Below are positions 15,675-21,703 of a stretch of DNA of 21,703 bases, one piece after another. The position numbers were made by a program, and so were the translations under genes. The stretch lies in NCBI GenBank assembly GCA_031419715.1, contig JANOLJ010000382.1, positions 1 through 21,703 on the forward strand, written 5' to 3'. Within the stretch, counting starts at the first letter, position 1. Every line of letters starts with the position of its first letter. The stretch comes from JAEMQF01 sp031419715 (lineage in GTDB: Bacteria; Pseudomonadota; Gammaproteobacteria; Burkholderiales; Burkholderiaceae_C). The notes below the pieces were generated by a model. It was not told the origin of the DNA. It saw nothing but the letters and a program-made list of their open reading frames with translations, and searched no databases.

Positions 15675-17195
15675 ATGAACCGTACCCTGACCTTGCTGCG
15701 CACCCGGTGCGCGGCCCTCGCGCTGCTCGGCGCGGCGCTCGGCGCTCCGGCGCAGACGCTGCGCATCGGCCTGGCGGAAGACCCCGACGCGCTCGACCCC
15801 ACGCTGGCGCGCACCTTCGTCGGCCGCATCGTCTTCGCTTCGCTGTGCGACAAGCTGTTCGATGTCGATGAGAAGCTGGCCATCGTGCCGCAGCTCGCCA
15901 CGGGTTTCGAGTGGTCGGCCGACAACAAGGCGCTGACGATCAAGCTGCGCGGCGGCGTGCTGTTTCACGACGGTGAAAAGTTCGACGCGGCGGCGGTCAA
16001 ATTCAACATCGAGCGCCACAAGACGCTGCCCGGTTCGAACCGCGGCGGCGAGTTGCGCCCGGTGGCGAGCGTCGACGTGGTGGATGCGATGACGGTGCGC
16101 CTGAACCTCACCGCGCCGTTTTCGCCCTTGCTCGCGGCGCTGGCGGATCGGGCGGGCATGATGGTCTCGCCCAAGGCGGCGACGGCCTTGGGCGCGCAGT
16201 TCGCCACCAAGCCGGTGTGCTCCGGGCCGTTTCGCTTTGTGGAGCGCGTGCCCCAGGATCGCATGGTGTTCGAGCGCTTCCCCGAGTACTGGAACAAGGC
16301 AGCGGTGCACTTTGACAAAGTGATCTACACGCCGATCACCGACGCCACCGTGCGCCTGGCAAACCTGAAGGCCGGCCAGCTCGACTTCGCCGAACGTGTG
16401 GCCGCCTCCGACATGGAAGCGATCCGCAAAGACAAGCGCCTGAAGAGCGCGAGCATCACGGAGATCGGCTACCAGGGCATCACGATCAACCTGGGCAAGA
16501 GCGAGCAGGCTCAGAAAAATCCGCTCGGGCGCGACCCCCGCGTGCGCGAAGCGTTCGAGCTGTCGCTGGACCGCGCGGGCCTGGCGCAGGTGGTGATGGA
16601 CAACGAGGCGACGGTGGGCAACCAATGGGTGGCGCCGAACAATCCCTATTACGCCAAGGGCGTGCCGATTCCGAAGCGCAATGTCGAGCGGGCGCGCGCC
16701 TTGCTCAAGGAAGCGGGCGTCATCAACCCGAGCTTCACGCTGATGACGACCACCACCTCGGACGCACAGCGCCTGGCGCTCGTGGTGCAGGCGATGAGCA
16801 AGGACGCGGGATTTGACGTGAAGATCCAGACCACGGAGTTCGCGACGTCGCTGAACATGGCGGACAAAGGCGAGTTCGAGGCCTATGTGCTCGCCTGGAG
16901 CGGCCGCGCCGACCCCGACGGCAACCTCTACAGCTTCGACGCCTGCAAGCAGCCGCTGAACTATGCCGGTTACTGCGTGCCGGAAGTCGACGCGCTGCTC
17001 AATGAGTCGCGCAGCCAACGCGACCCGGCCGAGCGCAAAAAGGTCTACGACAAGATCGCCGCGCGCGTGCTGGCTGACCGGCCGATCATCTACCTGTACC
17101 ACCGCAACTGGCTGTGGGCCTTCAACGCCAAACTCGGCGGCGTGCGCAACGTTCCGGATGGTTTGTTGCGCGTGACGGGCTTGAAACTCAACTGA
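15675..17195 (+). CDS. Periplasmic peptide-type ABC substrate-binding protein (SBP family 5)
   Basis: A 506-residue exported protein. The signal peptide is MNRTLTLLRTRCAALALLGAALGAPA with likely cleavage before QTLRIG. The mature part follows the DppA/OppA/NikA family: LRIGLAEDPDALDPTLART at the start, LFDVDEKLAIVPQLATGFEW, LRGGVLFHDGEKFDAAAVKFNIER, CSGPFRFVERVPQDRMVFERFPEYW, and late LAWSGRADPDGNLYSF. It captures the substrate and delivers it to the two permeases encoded next. Family 5 proteins bind peptides, nickel complexes, glutathione or opines, so the exact ligand is open. The frame is open from 15273, but the start is fixed by the signal peptide and by GAAGGAG at 15661-15667. Confidence 0.95.
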   Translation: MNRTLTLLRTRCAALALLGAALGAPAQTLRIGLAEDPDALDPTLARTFVGRIVFASLCDKLFDVDEKLAIVPQLATGFEWSADNKALTIKLRGGVLFHDGEKFDAAAVKFNIERHKTLPGSNRGGELRPVASVDVVDAMTVRLNLTAPFSPLLAALADRAGMMVSPKAATALGAQFATKPVCSGPFRFVERVPQDRMVFERFPEYWNKAAVHFDKVIYTPITDATVRLANLKAGQLDFAERVAASDMEAIRKDKRLKSASITEIGYQGITINLGKSEQAQKNPLGRDPRVREAFELSLDRAGLAQVVMDNEATVGNQWVAPNNPYYAKGVPIPKRNVERARALLKEAGVINPSFTLMTTTTSDAQRLALVVQAMSKDAGFDVKIQTTEFATSLNMADKGEFEAYVLAWSGRADPDGNLYSFDACKQPLNYAGYCVPEVDALLNESRSQRDPAERKKVYDKIAARVLADRPIIYLYHRNWLWAFNAKLGGVRNVPDGLLRVTGLKLN

Positions 17196-17214
17196 CGAAT
17201 CGCTCGGCCCGCCC

Positions 17215-18156
17215 GTGCTCGAATACCTCGCCAAACGCATCGCCACGCTGATCCCGACGCTGATCTTCGTGTCGATGTTGATCTTCGGCCTGCAGCAATT
17301 GCTGCCGGGCGACCCGGCATTGATACTGGCCGGCGAAGAGCAAGACCCGGCGGTGGTGGCGCACCTGCGCAAGACGATGCACCTGGACGAACCGCTGCCA
17401 GTGCGCTACGCCTACTGGGTTGGCGGTGTGCTGCGCGGCGATCTCGGTGAATCGGTGCGCATGCAATTGCCAGTGCGCGACCTGATCGCGCAAAAACTGC
17501 CGGTCACGCTGCAATTGGCGCTGATGGCGTTCGCGGTGGCGCTGTTGATCGGCATTCCGGCGGGCATCGTCGCCGCGGTGTGGCGCGGCACGGTGTGGGA
17601 CACGCTGGCCAACGCCTTTGCGCTGTGGGGTTTGTCCACACCGAACTTTTGGCTCGGCATCTTGCTGATCCTGTTGTTCTCGGTGCAGCTCGGCTGGTTG
17701 CCGGCCTCGGGTTATGTGAGCCCGTTCGAAGACCTGGGCGCGAACCTGGCCGCGATGGCGATGCCGGCCTTCGTGCTCGGCAATGCGATTGCCGCCGTGC
17801 TGATGCGCCACACGCGCAGCGCAATGCTGCAGGTGATGAACACCGACTATGTGCGCACGGCGCGCGCCAAAGGCCTGCGCGAACGCGCCGTGGTGCTCAA
17901 ACACGCGCTGCGCAATGCGCTCACGCCGGTGATCACGCTGGGCGCGCTGGAACTCGGCACGCTGCTGTCGGGTGCGGTGCTCACGGACCAGGTGTTCACG
18001 ATTCCGGGCTTCGGCAAGTTGATCGTCGACTCCGTGTTCAACCGCGACTATGCGGTGGTGCAAGGTGTCGTGCTCGTCACCGCCACCACCTACATCGTGT
18101 TGAATTTGCTCGCGGATTTGGCGTATTTCCTGGCCAATCCGCGGTTGCGCAACTGA
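17215..18156 (+). CDS. Peptide-type ABC importer permease (DppB-like)
   Basis: A 313-residue inner-membrane permease with six predicted membrane segments (about 9-29, 98-123, 133-158, 176-198, 236-256, 280-303). Typical DppB text includes LIFGLQQLLPGDPA near the start, YWVGGVLRGDLGESV, and the EAA coupling loop DYVRTARAKGLRERAVVLKHALRNALTPVI (about 211-240) that contacts the ATPases. The start codon is GTG with no recognisable ribosome site; the nearest ATG (codon 21) would remove half of the first membrane segment. Nineteen bases separate it from the binding-protein stop, so translational coupling is plausible. Confidence 0.94.
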   Translation: MLEYLAKRIATLIPTLIFVSMLIFGLQQLLPGDPALILAGEEQDPAVVAHLRKTMHLDEPLPVRYAYWVGGVLRGDLGESVRMQLPVRDLIAQKLPVTLQLALMAFAVALLIGIPAGIVAAVWRGTVWDTLANAFALWGLSTPNFWLGILLILLFSVQLGWLPASGYVSPFEDLGANLAAMAMPAFVLGNAIAAVLMRHTRSAMLQVMNTDYVRTARAKGLRERAVVLKHALRNALTPVITLGALELGTLLSGAVLTDQVFTIPGFGKLIVDSVFNRDYAVVQGVVLVTATTYIVLNLLADLAYFLANPRLRN

Positions 18157-18158
18157 GG
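18155..18158 (+). promoter_or_regulatory. Ribosome binding site supporting a TTG start
   Basis: GAGG overlaps the upstream stop codon (TGA 18154-18156) and lies six bases before TTG 18165. No ATG or GTG in the right frame is available before the first membrane segment. Confidence 0.5.
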
Positions 18159-18164
18159 CCCGGC

Positions 18165-19064
18165 TTGCAACCCTCACTCGCCTCGGCGCCGCTGACCTTG
18201 CCGTCAAGCGGCGGTGCCACGCCCCCCACCGGCCCCTGGCAACGCGCGTGGCGCCGGCTGGTGCGGCGCCGCGCCGCGATGCTGGGCCTGGCCGCCGTGC
18301 TGGGTTTCATCGCACTGGCGCTGTTCGCCCCGTGGATCGCGGCTTACGACCCCATCGCCACCGACTGGGGCGCGTTGCGCAAGGCGCCGTCGATGGCGCA
18401 TTGGTTCGGCACCGATGAAATCGGCCGCGACGTGTTGTCGCGCGTCATTTACGGCACCCGAGCCTCGCTGCTGGCGGGCGTCGTGTCAGTGTCGATCTCG
18501 CTCGCGCTGGGGGTGCCGATCGGCCTGCTCGCCGGGGTCGTGGGCGGCTGGCTCGACGCGTTGATCTCGCGCATCACCGACGCCTTTCTCGCCTGCCCCT
18601 TCCTGATTCTGGCGATCGCGCTGGCGGCGTTCCTCGGGCCGTCGCTGAGCAACGCGATGATCGCGATCGGCATTTCGGCGACGCCCATCTTCGTGCGCCT
18701 GACGCGTGCCCAGGTGCTCAACGTGAAGGTCGAGGACTACATCGAAGCGGCGCGCGCCGTGGGCAACCCGCCGTGGCGCGTGGCGCGGCGCCCCATCGCG
18801 CCCAATGTCGCGGCGCCGCGCATCGTGCAGGCCACGCTGGCGATTGCCGGCGCGGTGATCGCCGAAGCCAGCCTGTCGTTTCTGGGCCTCGGCCCACAGC
18901 CCCCCGCGCCGAGCTGGGGCAGCATGCTCAATGTGGCGAAGAACTATGTCGAGAACGCGCCCTGGATGGCGGTGTGGCCGGGGCTGGCGATCTTCATGCT
19001 GGTGATGTCGTTCAATCTGCTCGGCGATGGCCTGCGCGACGCGCTCGACCCGCGCCAGCGTTGA
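18165..19064 (+). CDS. Peptide-type ABC importer permease (DppC-like), probable TTG start
   Basis: A protein of about 299 residues, the second permease. After a Ser/Pro/Gly-rich cytoplasmic N-terminus and RAWRRLVRRRAA comes the OppC_N first membrane helix (about 38-60), then HWFGTDEIGRDVLSRVIYGTRASL, the family hallmark. Further helices follow at about 102-128, 142-158, 163-178, 222-240 and 262-283, and the EAA loop is DYIEAARAVGNPPWRVARRPIAPNVAAP (about 191-218). Start choice: the frame has been open since 17580 inside dppB-like, and the first ATG (18279) falls inside the membrane helix. TTG 18165 with GAGG six bases ahead gives a normal length; TTG 18198 is an alternative. It is the last gene of the operon. 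Confidence 0.9.
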   Translation: MQPSLASAPLTLPSSGGATPPTGPWQRAWRRLVRRRAAMLGLAAVLGFIALALFAPWIAAYDPIATDWGALRKAPSMAHWFGTDEIGRDVLSRVIYGTRASLLAGVVSVSISLALGVPIGLLAGVVGGWLDALISRITDAFLACPFLILAIALAAFLGPSLSNAMIAIGISATPIFVRLTRAQVLNVKVEDYIEAARAVGNPPWRVARRPIAPNVAAPRIVQATLAIAGAVIAEASLSFLGLGPQPPAPSWGSMLNVAKNYVENAPWMAVWPGLAIFMLVMSFNLLGDGLRDALDPRQR

Positions 19065-19126
19065 GAGTGCGGGCAGACCGACGCCTTTCGACCCGCGGTG
19101 GTACAGTGCGGCTTCGTTTGTATCGC

Positions 19127-19311
19127 GCGGCTCGCCCAGGAGCCGCATGCCTGCGCCGCAGACGTCTTGAATTTCTCCCCCGTGGGTCCGCCAGGCCGCA
19201 GTTCTGCGGCGTGCATGAGATATCTGGCGGCCTCCCAGCGACAGCGCGTGTGAACGCTGTCCCGAGCCAGGCACATGCTCACTCGCGCATTCATCGCGCG
19301 ACCTTGTTTTT
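19127..19311 (+). ncRNA. Structured RNA leader (or separate small RNA) upstream of infA
   Basis: The 300 bases between the permease stop and infA hold no gene but an unusual run of perfect helices. H0: GCGGCTC 19127-19133 with GAGCCGC 19140-19146. Long-range P1: GCATG+CCTG 19145-19153 with CAGG+CATGC 19268-19278 (two-base bulge). P2: TGGG 19183-19186 with CCCA 19234-19237, then CCGCCAG 19188-19194 with CTGGCGG 19224-19230, containing P2a GCCGCA-GTTC-TGCGGC 19195-19210. P3: GACAGCG 19240-19246 with CGCTGTC 19255-19261. H0 and P1 share two bases, so they compete. The last helix, 19283-19301, is terminator-like. The arrangement (closing stem, junction, terminator, then gene) resembles a riboswitch or attenuator. 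I recognise no known RNA family. A weak -10 (TACAGT 19102-19107) is the only promoter hint. Confidence 0.45.
19283..19311 (+). terminator. Rho-independent terminator-like hairpin before infA
   Basis: TCGCGC 19283-19288 pairs with GCGCGA 19296-19301 (7-base loop), followed after two bases by TTGTTTTT (19304-19311). It lies 53 bases before the infA ATG. It could end transcripts of the upstream operon, end a small RNA, or be an attenuator. A second TCGCGC at 19123-19128 could capture the 3' arm instead. Confidence 0.5.
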
Positions 19312-19364
19312 CGCGGCCCACACCGCTGCCGCGGCAACGCTTCGTCGCCGCCCGAAGGAGCCTC

Positions 19365-19634
19365 ATGGCCAAAGAAGAACTGATCGAAATGAGTGGCGTC
19401 GTGAATGAAGTGCTGCCCGACTCGCGCTTTCGCGTCACGTTGGAAAACGGTCACCAGTTGATCGCCTATACGTCGGGCAAGATGCGCAAGCACCACATCC
19501 GCATTCTGGCTGGCGACAACGTGTCGCTCGAACTCTCGCCGTATGACTTGAGCAAGGGCCGTATCACGTTTCGCCACCTCGAGCGCCGCGGGCCGGCGCC
19601 CAGCTCTTCCAGGCCTGGCCAGCGCAGCGCCTGA
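19365..19634 (+). CDS. infA: Translation initiation factor IF-1 (paralog with C-terminal extension)
   Basis: An 89-residue protein with the complete S1-like OB fold of IF-1: MAKEELIEMSGVVNEVLPDSRFRVTLENGH, AYTSGKMRKHHIRILAGDNVSLELSPYDLSKGRITFR. IF-1 binds the 30S A site with IF-2 and IF-3. The canonical protein ends at about residue 72 (IVFRSR in E. coli); this one continues with HLERRGPAPSSSRPGQRSA, a basic, Ser/Pro-rich tail. It is not in a ribosomal protein operon, so it is probably the second infA found in many betaproteobacteria (inference). GAAGGAG (19354-19360) four bases before the ATG sets the start; the upstream open frame from 19275 belongs to the leader. Confidence 0.94.
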   Translation: MAKEELIEMSGVVNEVLPDSRFRVTLENGHQLIAYTSGKMRKHHIRILAGDNVSLELSPYDLSKGRITFRHLERRGPAPSSSRPGQRSA

Positions 19635-19702
19635 CCCGGCGCGCGGCAAGTGCGACCGCGTTCGGTGCGCCGCCGCCTGCACTTCGGGTGCGCCCCTGCG
19701 GG

Positions 19703-20599
19703 TCAGGTCGGCGGGTTCGTCACCACCGGCGCGAGCTTCGGCCCGATCAAGCCCAGGCTCAGGGCGGTGCCCAGCAGCACCACGGCGCCGCCAAGCATCA
19801 TTTGCAGCGTCACTTCCTCACCGAGGTAGAGCGAGCCCGAGGCCATGGCGACGACCGGGTTCAGGAACGTCACCGACATCGCGCGCACCGAGCCGATGCG
19901 GCGCAGCAGCCGAAAGTAGATCAGAAAGCCCAGGCCCGAACTCGCCACACCGAGGAACACTACTTCGGCCCAGGCGCGCGGGCTCGGGTTCACGCTCGGC
20001 CATGCGGCCCAGGCAAATGGCGCGAGGAACAGGCTCGCGGCGAGCAGGCTGCCCACCGTGATGACGAGCGCGTCGGCCCCGGCCAGGTGCTTGCGCGCGT
20101 AGTTCGCGCCGATGCCCCAGAACAGCGACGTGCCGAGCACGGCAAGCACCGCGAGCAGCCCGTTGCCGCTCTTGAACGACACGCCGCCCCACATCAGCAC
20201 GCCCACACCGGCGAAGCCGATGACCAGGCCCAAGGCGCGCCACGCGCCCATGCGGTCTTTCAGCAGGTAATGGGCGATGAGCGCCGCGAACAGCGGCGCG
20301 GTCGCGTTCAGCACTGCCACTAGGCCGGCGGTGATGTGCAGTGACGCATAGGCGAGCAACATGAACGGCAGCGCGGTGTAGGGAATGCCCAGCATCAGCA
20401 GTTGCCGCGGGTGGGCGCGCAGTGTCGGCCAGCCACCGCGCCACAGCATCACCGGGAGCAACAACACCGCGGCCAGGCCGAGGCGCAGCGCGACCAGCGG
20501 CGCGGGTCCGAAGTCGGGCACGGCGGCTCGAACGAACAGATACGCGGCGCCCCAGAGCAGGCTCAGCAGCAGAAGTTCGGCCAAGTCTTGGGGGCGCAT
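19703..20599 (-). CDS. EamA/DMT-superfamily membrane transporter
   Basis: A 298-residue inner-membrane protein with ten hydrophobic segments in two EamA repeats (about 8-136 and 148-285). The first repeat carries LLLSLLWGAAYLFVRAAVPDFGPAPLVALRLGLAAVLLLP and ALLPFMLLAYAS-like text; the second has SLFWGIGANYARKHLAG, then SSGLGFLIYFRLLRRIGSVRAMSVTFLNPVVAMASGSLYLGE, typical of the family. Members export amino acids or other metabolites, but the substrate cannot be deduced. It converges with infA (68 bases between stops, no clear terminator) and is divergent from the glycine-zipper gene, with 160 bases between starts. Confidence 0.93.
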   Translation of the reverse strand: MRPQDLAELLLLSLLWGAAYLFVRAAVPDFGPAPLVALRLGLAAVLLLPVMLWRGGWPTLRAHPRQLLMLGIPYTALPFMLLAYASLHITAGLVAVLNATAPLFAALIAHYLLKDRMGAWRALGLVIGFAGVGVLMWGGVSFKSGNGLLAVLAVLGTSLFWGIGANYARKHLAGADALVITVGSLLAASLFLAPFAWAAWPSVNPSPRAWAEVVFLGVASSGLGFLIYFRLLRRIGSVRAMSVTFLNPVVAMASGSLYLGEEVTLQMMLGGAVVLLGTALSLGLIGPKLAPVVTNPPT

Positions 20600-20748
20600 C
20601 GGGCGAGCTTAGCGGATGACCGCGCCGCGAGGACGAGGTGCGCATCGAAGCTGCAAGCCCATGGCGCCGAGAAGACGGGAAAGCGCCCCTTTCTTCGAGC
20701 CACCGGTGGGTCCGTGCTGTGGCAATCTGGTGGCCTCGAAATTTCATT

Positions 20749-20752
20749 GGAG
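20749..20752 (+). promoter_or_regulatory. Ribosome binding site of the glycine-zipper gene
   Basis: GGAG followed by seven bases and ATG 20760. It selects this start over the open frame from 20616, whose first 48 residues carry no signal peptide. Confidence 0.6.
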
Positions 20753-20759
20753 AAAACTC

Positions 20760-21239
20760 ATGCTGCGTCCCGCAATTGCATTCCTCATGTCCGGCGCGAT
20801 GCTTGCCGCGCAACCGGCACTCGCGGCTGCCGATGGCCAGGCAAATGGTCACGCCAAGGGCAAGGTGGTGCACGGCGTCTCGCTGGGCTCGCTGTGCAAA
20901 GGCTGCGGCGTCGTATCCAAAGAGCAGACCGAAACGCGCAAGGGCAAGGCCAGTGGCGTCGGCGCCGTGGGTGGCGCGGTGGCGGGTGGCGTTGTCGGCA
21001 ATCAGTTCGGCCGCGGCGACGGCAAGACGGCGCTGACGGTGGTGGGCGCCGTCGGCGGTGCGGTGGCCGGCAATGAGATCGAGAAAAACGTCAAGAAGTA
21101 CACCGTGTGGATCACGACGGTGACATTCAAGGATGGCACCCAGAAGAGCTACGAGCGCAGCAGCGACCCGGGCTTGCGCGCGGGCGATGTAGTGAAACTC
21201 GTGAATGGGCAGCCGGTGCGGCGCAACAACAAGGGTTGA
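20760..21239 (+). CDS. Exported glycine-zipper 2TM (Rick_17kDa-type) envelope protein
   Basis: A 159-residue precursor. The signal peptide is MLRPAIAFLMSGAMLAAQPALA, with cleavage near residue 22-24 and no lipobox, unlike SlyB. The centre is a pair of glycine-zipper helices: SGVGAVGGAVAGGVVGNQFG (65-84) and GAVGGAVAGN (96-105), the Rick_17kDa_Anti pattern found in outer-membrane-associated proteins. Before it is a CKGC motif (Cys46, Cys49), and after it a beta-rich tail (YTVWITTVTFKDGTQKSYER, VVKLVNGQPV) like that of related gammaproteobacterial and betaproteobacterial proteins. Its role is probably envelope integrity or stress; no partner is encoded nearby. Confidence 0.87.
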   Translation: MLRPAIAFLMSGAMLAAQPALAAADGQANGHAKGKVVHGVSLGSLCKGCGVVSKEQTETRKGKASGVGAVGGAVAGGVVGNQFGRGDGKTALTVVGAVGGAVAGNEIEKNVKKYTVWITTVTFKDGTQKSYERSSDPGLRAGDVVKLVNGQPVRRNNKG

Positions 21240-21343
21240 GGCGATCACACCACTTCGCGTTCAATCGCGTGGGAATGGGCCTCTGACTTCGGCCCGGTGC
21301 TGACCTTCGTCGCTCGCTGCGTGCAGATGTCGAGCAGCGTGGC

Positions 21344-21484
21344 AGGCGGCCTGGGGTACGTTCTCCGGCCCACGCTCGCGGGGCACCGGATTGCGCCCAT
21401 GTGCGTAGCGCCATCAACGCCGTGTTCTCGTGCGAAGGTCGATGACACCGCGAATGGTGCCTACGCCCGTACCCCAAACCGCCT
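21344..21484. repeat. 17-bp imperfect inverted repeat overlapping the fold-back element
   Basis: Bases 21344-21360 (AGGCGGCCTGGGGTACG) are the reverse complement of 21468-21484 at 15 of 17 positions. The pairing would enclose the left arm of the larger element and is mutually exclusive with part of the large hairpin. Confidence 0.7.
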
Positions 21485-21667
21485 ACCCCGACACCCGGGT
21501 TGCATGGCACGACGTGGCATGCCACCGCAGGTTGAAACAGGGCGGCGGTGGCGCCCCCGGCGCAGGACCGATTCGCGGTGTCCTCAACGCGAACAGGGCG
21601 CAACGGTGTTGACGCGTTTGCGCAGTGCCGGCATCAACGTTGCCCCGCGAGCGTGGGCCGGAGAACG
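21359..21667. repeat. 309-bp fold-back inverted-repeat element with perfect 27-bp ends
   Basis: Bases 21359-21385 are the exact reverse complement of 21641-21667. A second, inner pair (GACACCGCGAAT 21444-21455 / ATTCGCGGTGTC 21571-21582) sits exactly 58 bases inside on both sides. Between these, further blocks match in register (TCAACgCCGT, 9 of 10). A central hairpin, GCATGGCAC 21502-21510 / GTGGCATGC 21514-21522, lies at the symmetry centre. The whole therefore forms one long imperfect hairpin. No coding capacity and no clear target-site duplication are seen. Candidates are a MITE-like or fold-back element, or a large structured RNA. Confidence 0.8.
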
Positions 21668-21703
21668 GGGGCGCCGCCGTCGCCCTGCCGCCACTACGAC
21701 GGC

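Larger units (their letters stand above)
21240..21703. other. Gene-free tail of the window
   Basis: No supported gene in 464 bases. The longest frame (minus, 21127-21603, 158 codons) overlaps the glycine-zipper gene and has Arg/Ser/Pro-rich text without domain character or ribosome site. Besides the inverted repeats listed separately there is a small stem CGCTGC 21315-21320 / GCAGCG 21334-21339. No gene starts before the window edge. Confidence 0.6.

Noticed and set aside
15183..17372. 729-codon open frame on the minus strand opposite the binding-protein gene
   Set aside because: It is antisense to well-identified ABC genes. Its Arg/His/Ala/Gly-rich text is the usual shadow of GC-rich codon use, with no domain or start signal.
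19065..19364. 6S RNA, tmRNA or 4.5S RNA as identity of the structured leader
   Set aside because: There is no GGAAGGAAGCAGCC-like SRP loop, no tmRNA tag frame or CCA end, and the helices do not make the single long bulged hairpin of 6S RNA.
21127..21603. 158-codon minus-strand frame at the right end
   Set aside because: It overlaps the glycine-zipper gene and the fold-back element, and its Arg/Ser/Pro-rich text has no domain character.
21359..21667. Integron attC site
   Set aside because: I see no GTTRRRY core with matching RYYYAAC at the ends, and the 27-bp perfect arms and 309-bp length do not follow attC layout.
21359..21667. Retron non-coding RNA
   Set aside because: No reverse transcriptase gene is in the window, and the symmetric single-hairpin layout differs from msr-msd. 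It could be revisited if such a gene lies just beyond 21703.

Overview
The window is a GC-rich, gene-dense chromosomal segment. The best-matching families (GTP-type PEP carboxykinase, RlmJ, a single-chain indolepyruvate ferredoxin oxidoreductase, a second-type IF-1 with a C-terminal extension, and a DUF1028/dipeptide-ABC operon) point to a betaproteobacterium, probably Burkholderiales. This is inferred from gene content and codon bias, not from a database search. I see no phage genes, transposase, CRISPR array, rRNA or tRNA.

Layout, left to right. 1-1688 (-): pckG, cut by the window edge. 1865-2749 (+): an orphan TupA-like periplasmic binding protein. 2881-3723 (+): rlmJ. 3751-4500 (-) and 4609-5244 (+): an XRE-type regulator and a DsbA/HCCA-isomerase family protein, divergent around a perfect 26-bp palindrome. 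5246-5515 (-): a small BamE-like lipoprotein. 5912-6787 (+): an exported NlpC/P60 hydrolase with an Asp/His-rich tail. 6805-7701 (-): a LysR regulator, divergent from 7797-8838 (+), an NAD-dependent epimerase-like gene whose frame breaks exactly at a GCCT tetranucleotide repeat. 8816-12616 (-): a 1266-residue fused indolepyruvate ferredoxin oxidoreductase with a REP-like palindrome in frame in its interdomain linker.

Divergent from that enzyme is a six-gene (+) operon at 12761-19064: a DUF1028 protein, two ABC ATPases, a periplasmic binding protein and two permeases. Together these make a complete dipeptide/oligopeptide-type importer headed by a putative Ntn-hydrolase-fold protein. Next comes a strongly structured leader with a terminator-like hairpin ahead of an infA paralog (19365-19634), then an EamA transporter (19703-20599, -) and a glycine-zipper envelope protein (20760-21239, +). 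The last 460 bases hold no convincing gene but contain a roughly 309-bp fold-back inverted repeat with perfect 27-bp ends.

The most interesting signals are non-coding or structural: the fold-back element at 21359-21667, the multi-helix infA leader at 19127-19311, the GCCT repeat frameshift at 7935-7953, the palindrome at 4560-4585, and the palindrome embedded in a coding linker at 10402-10429.
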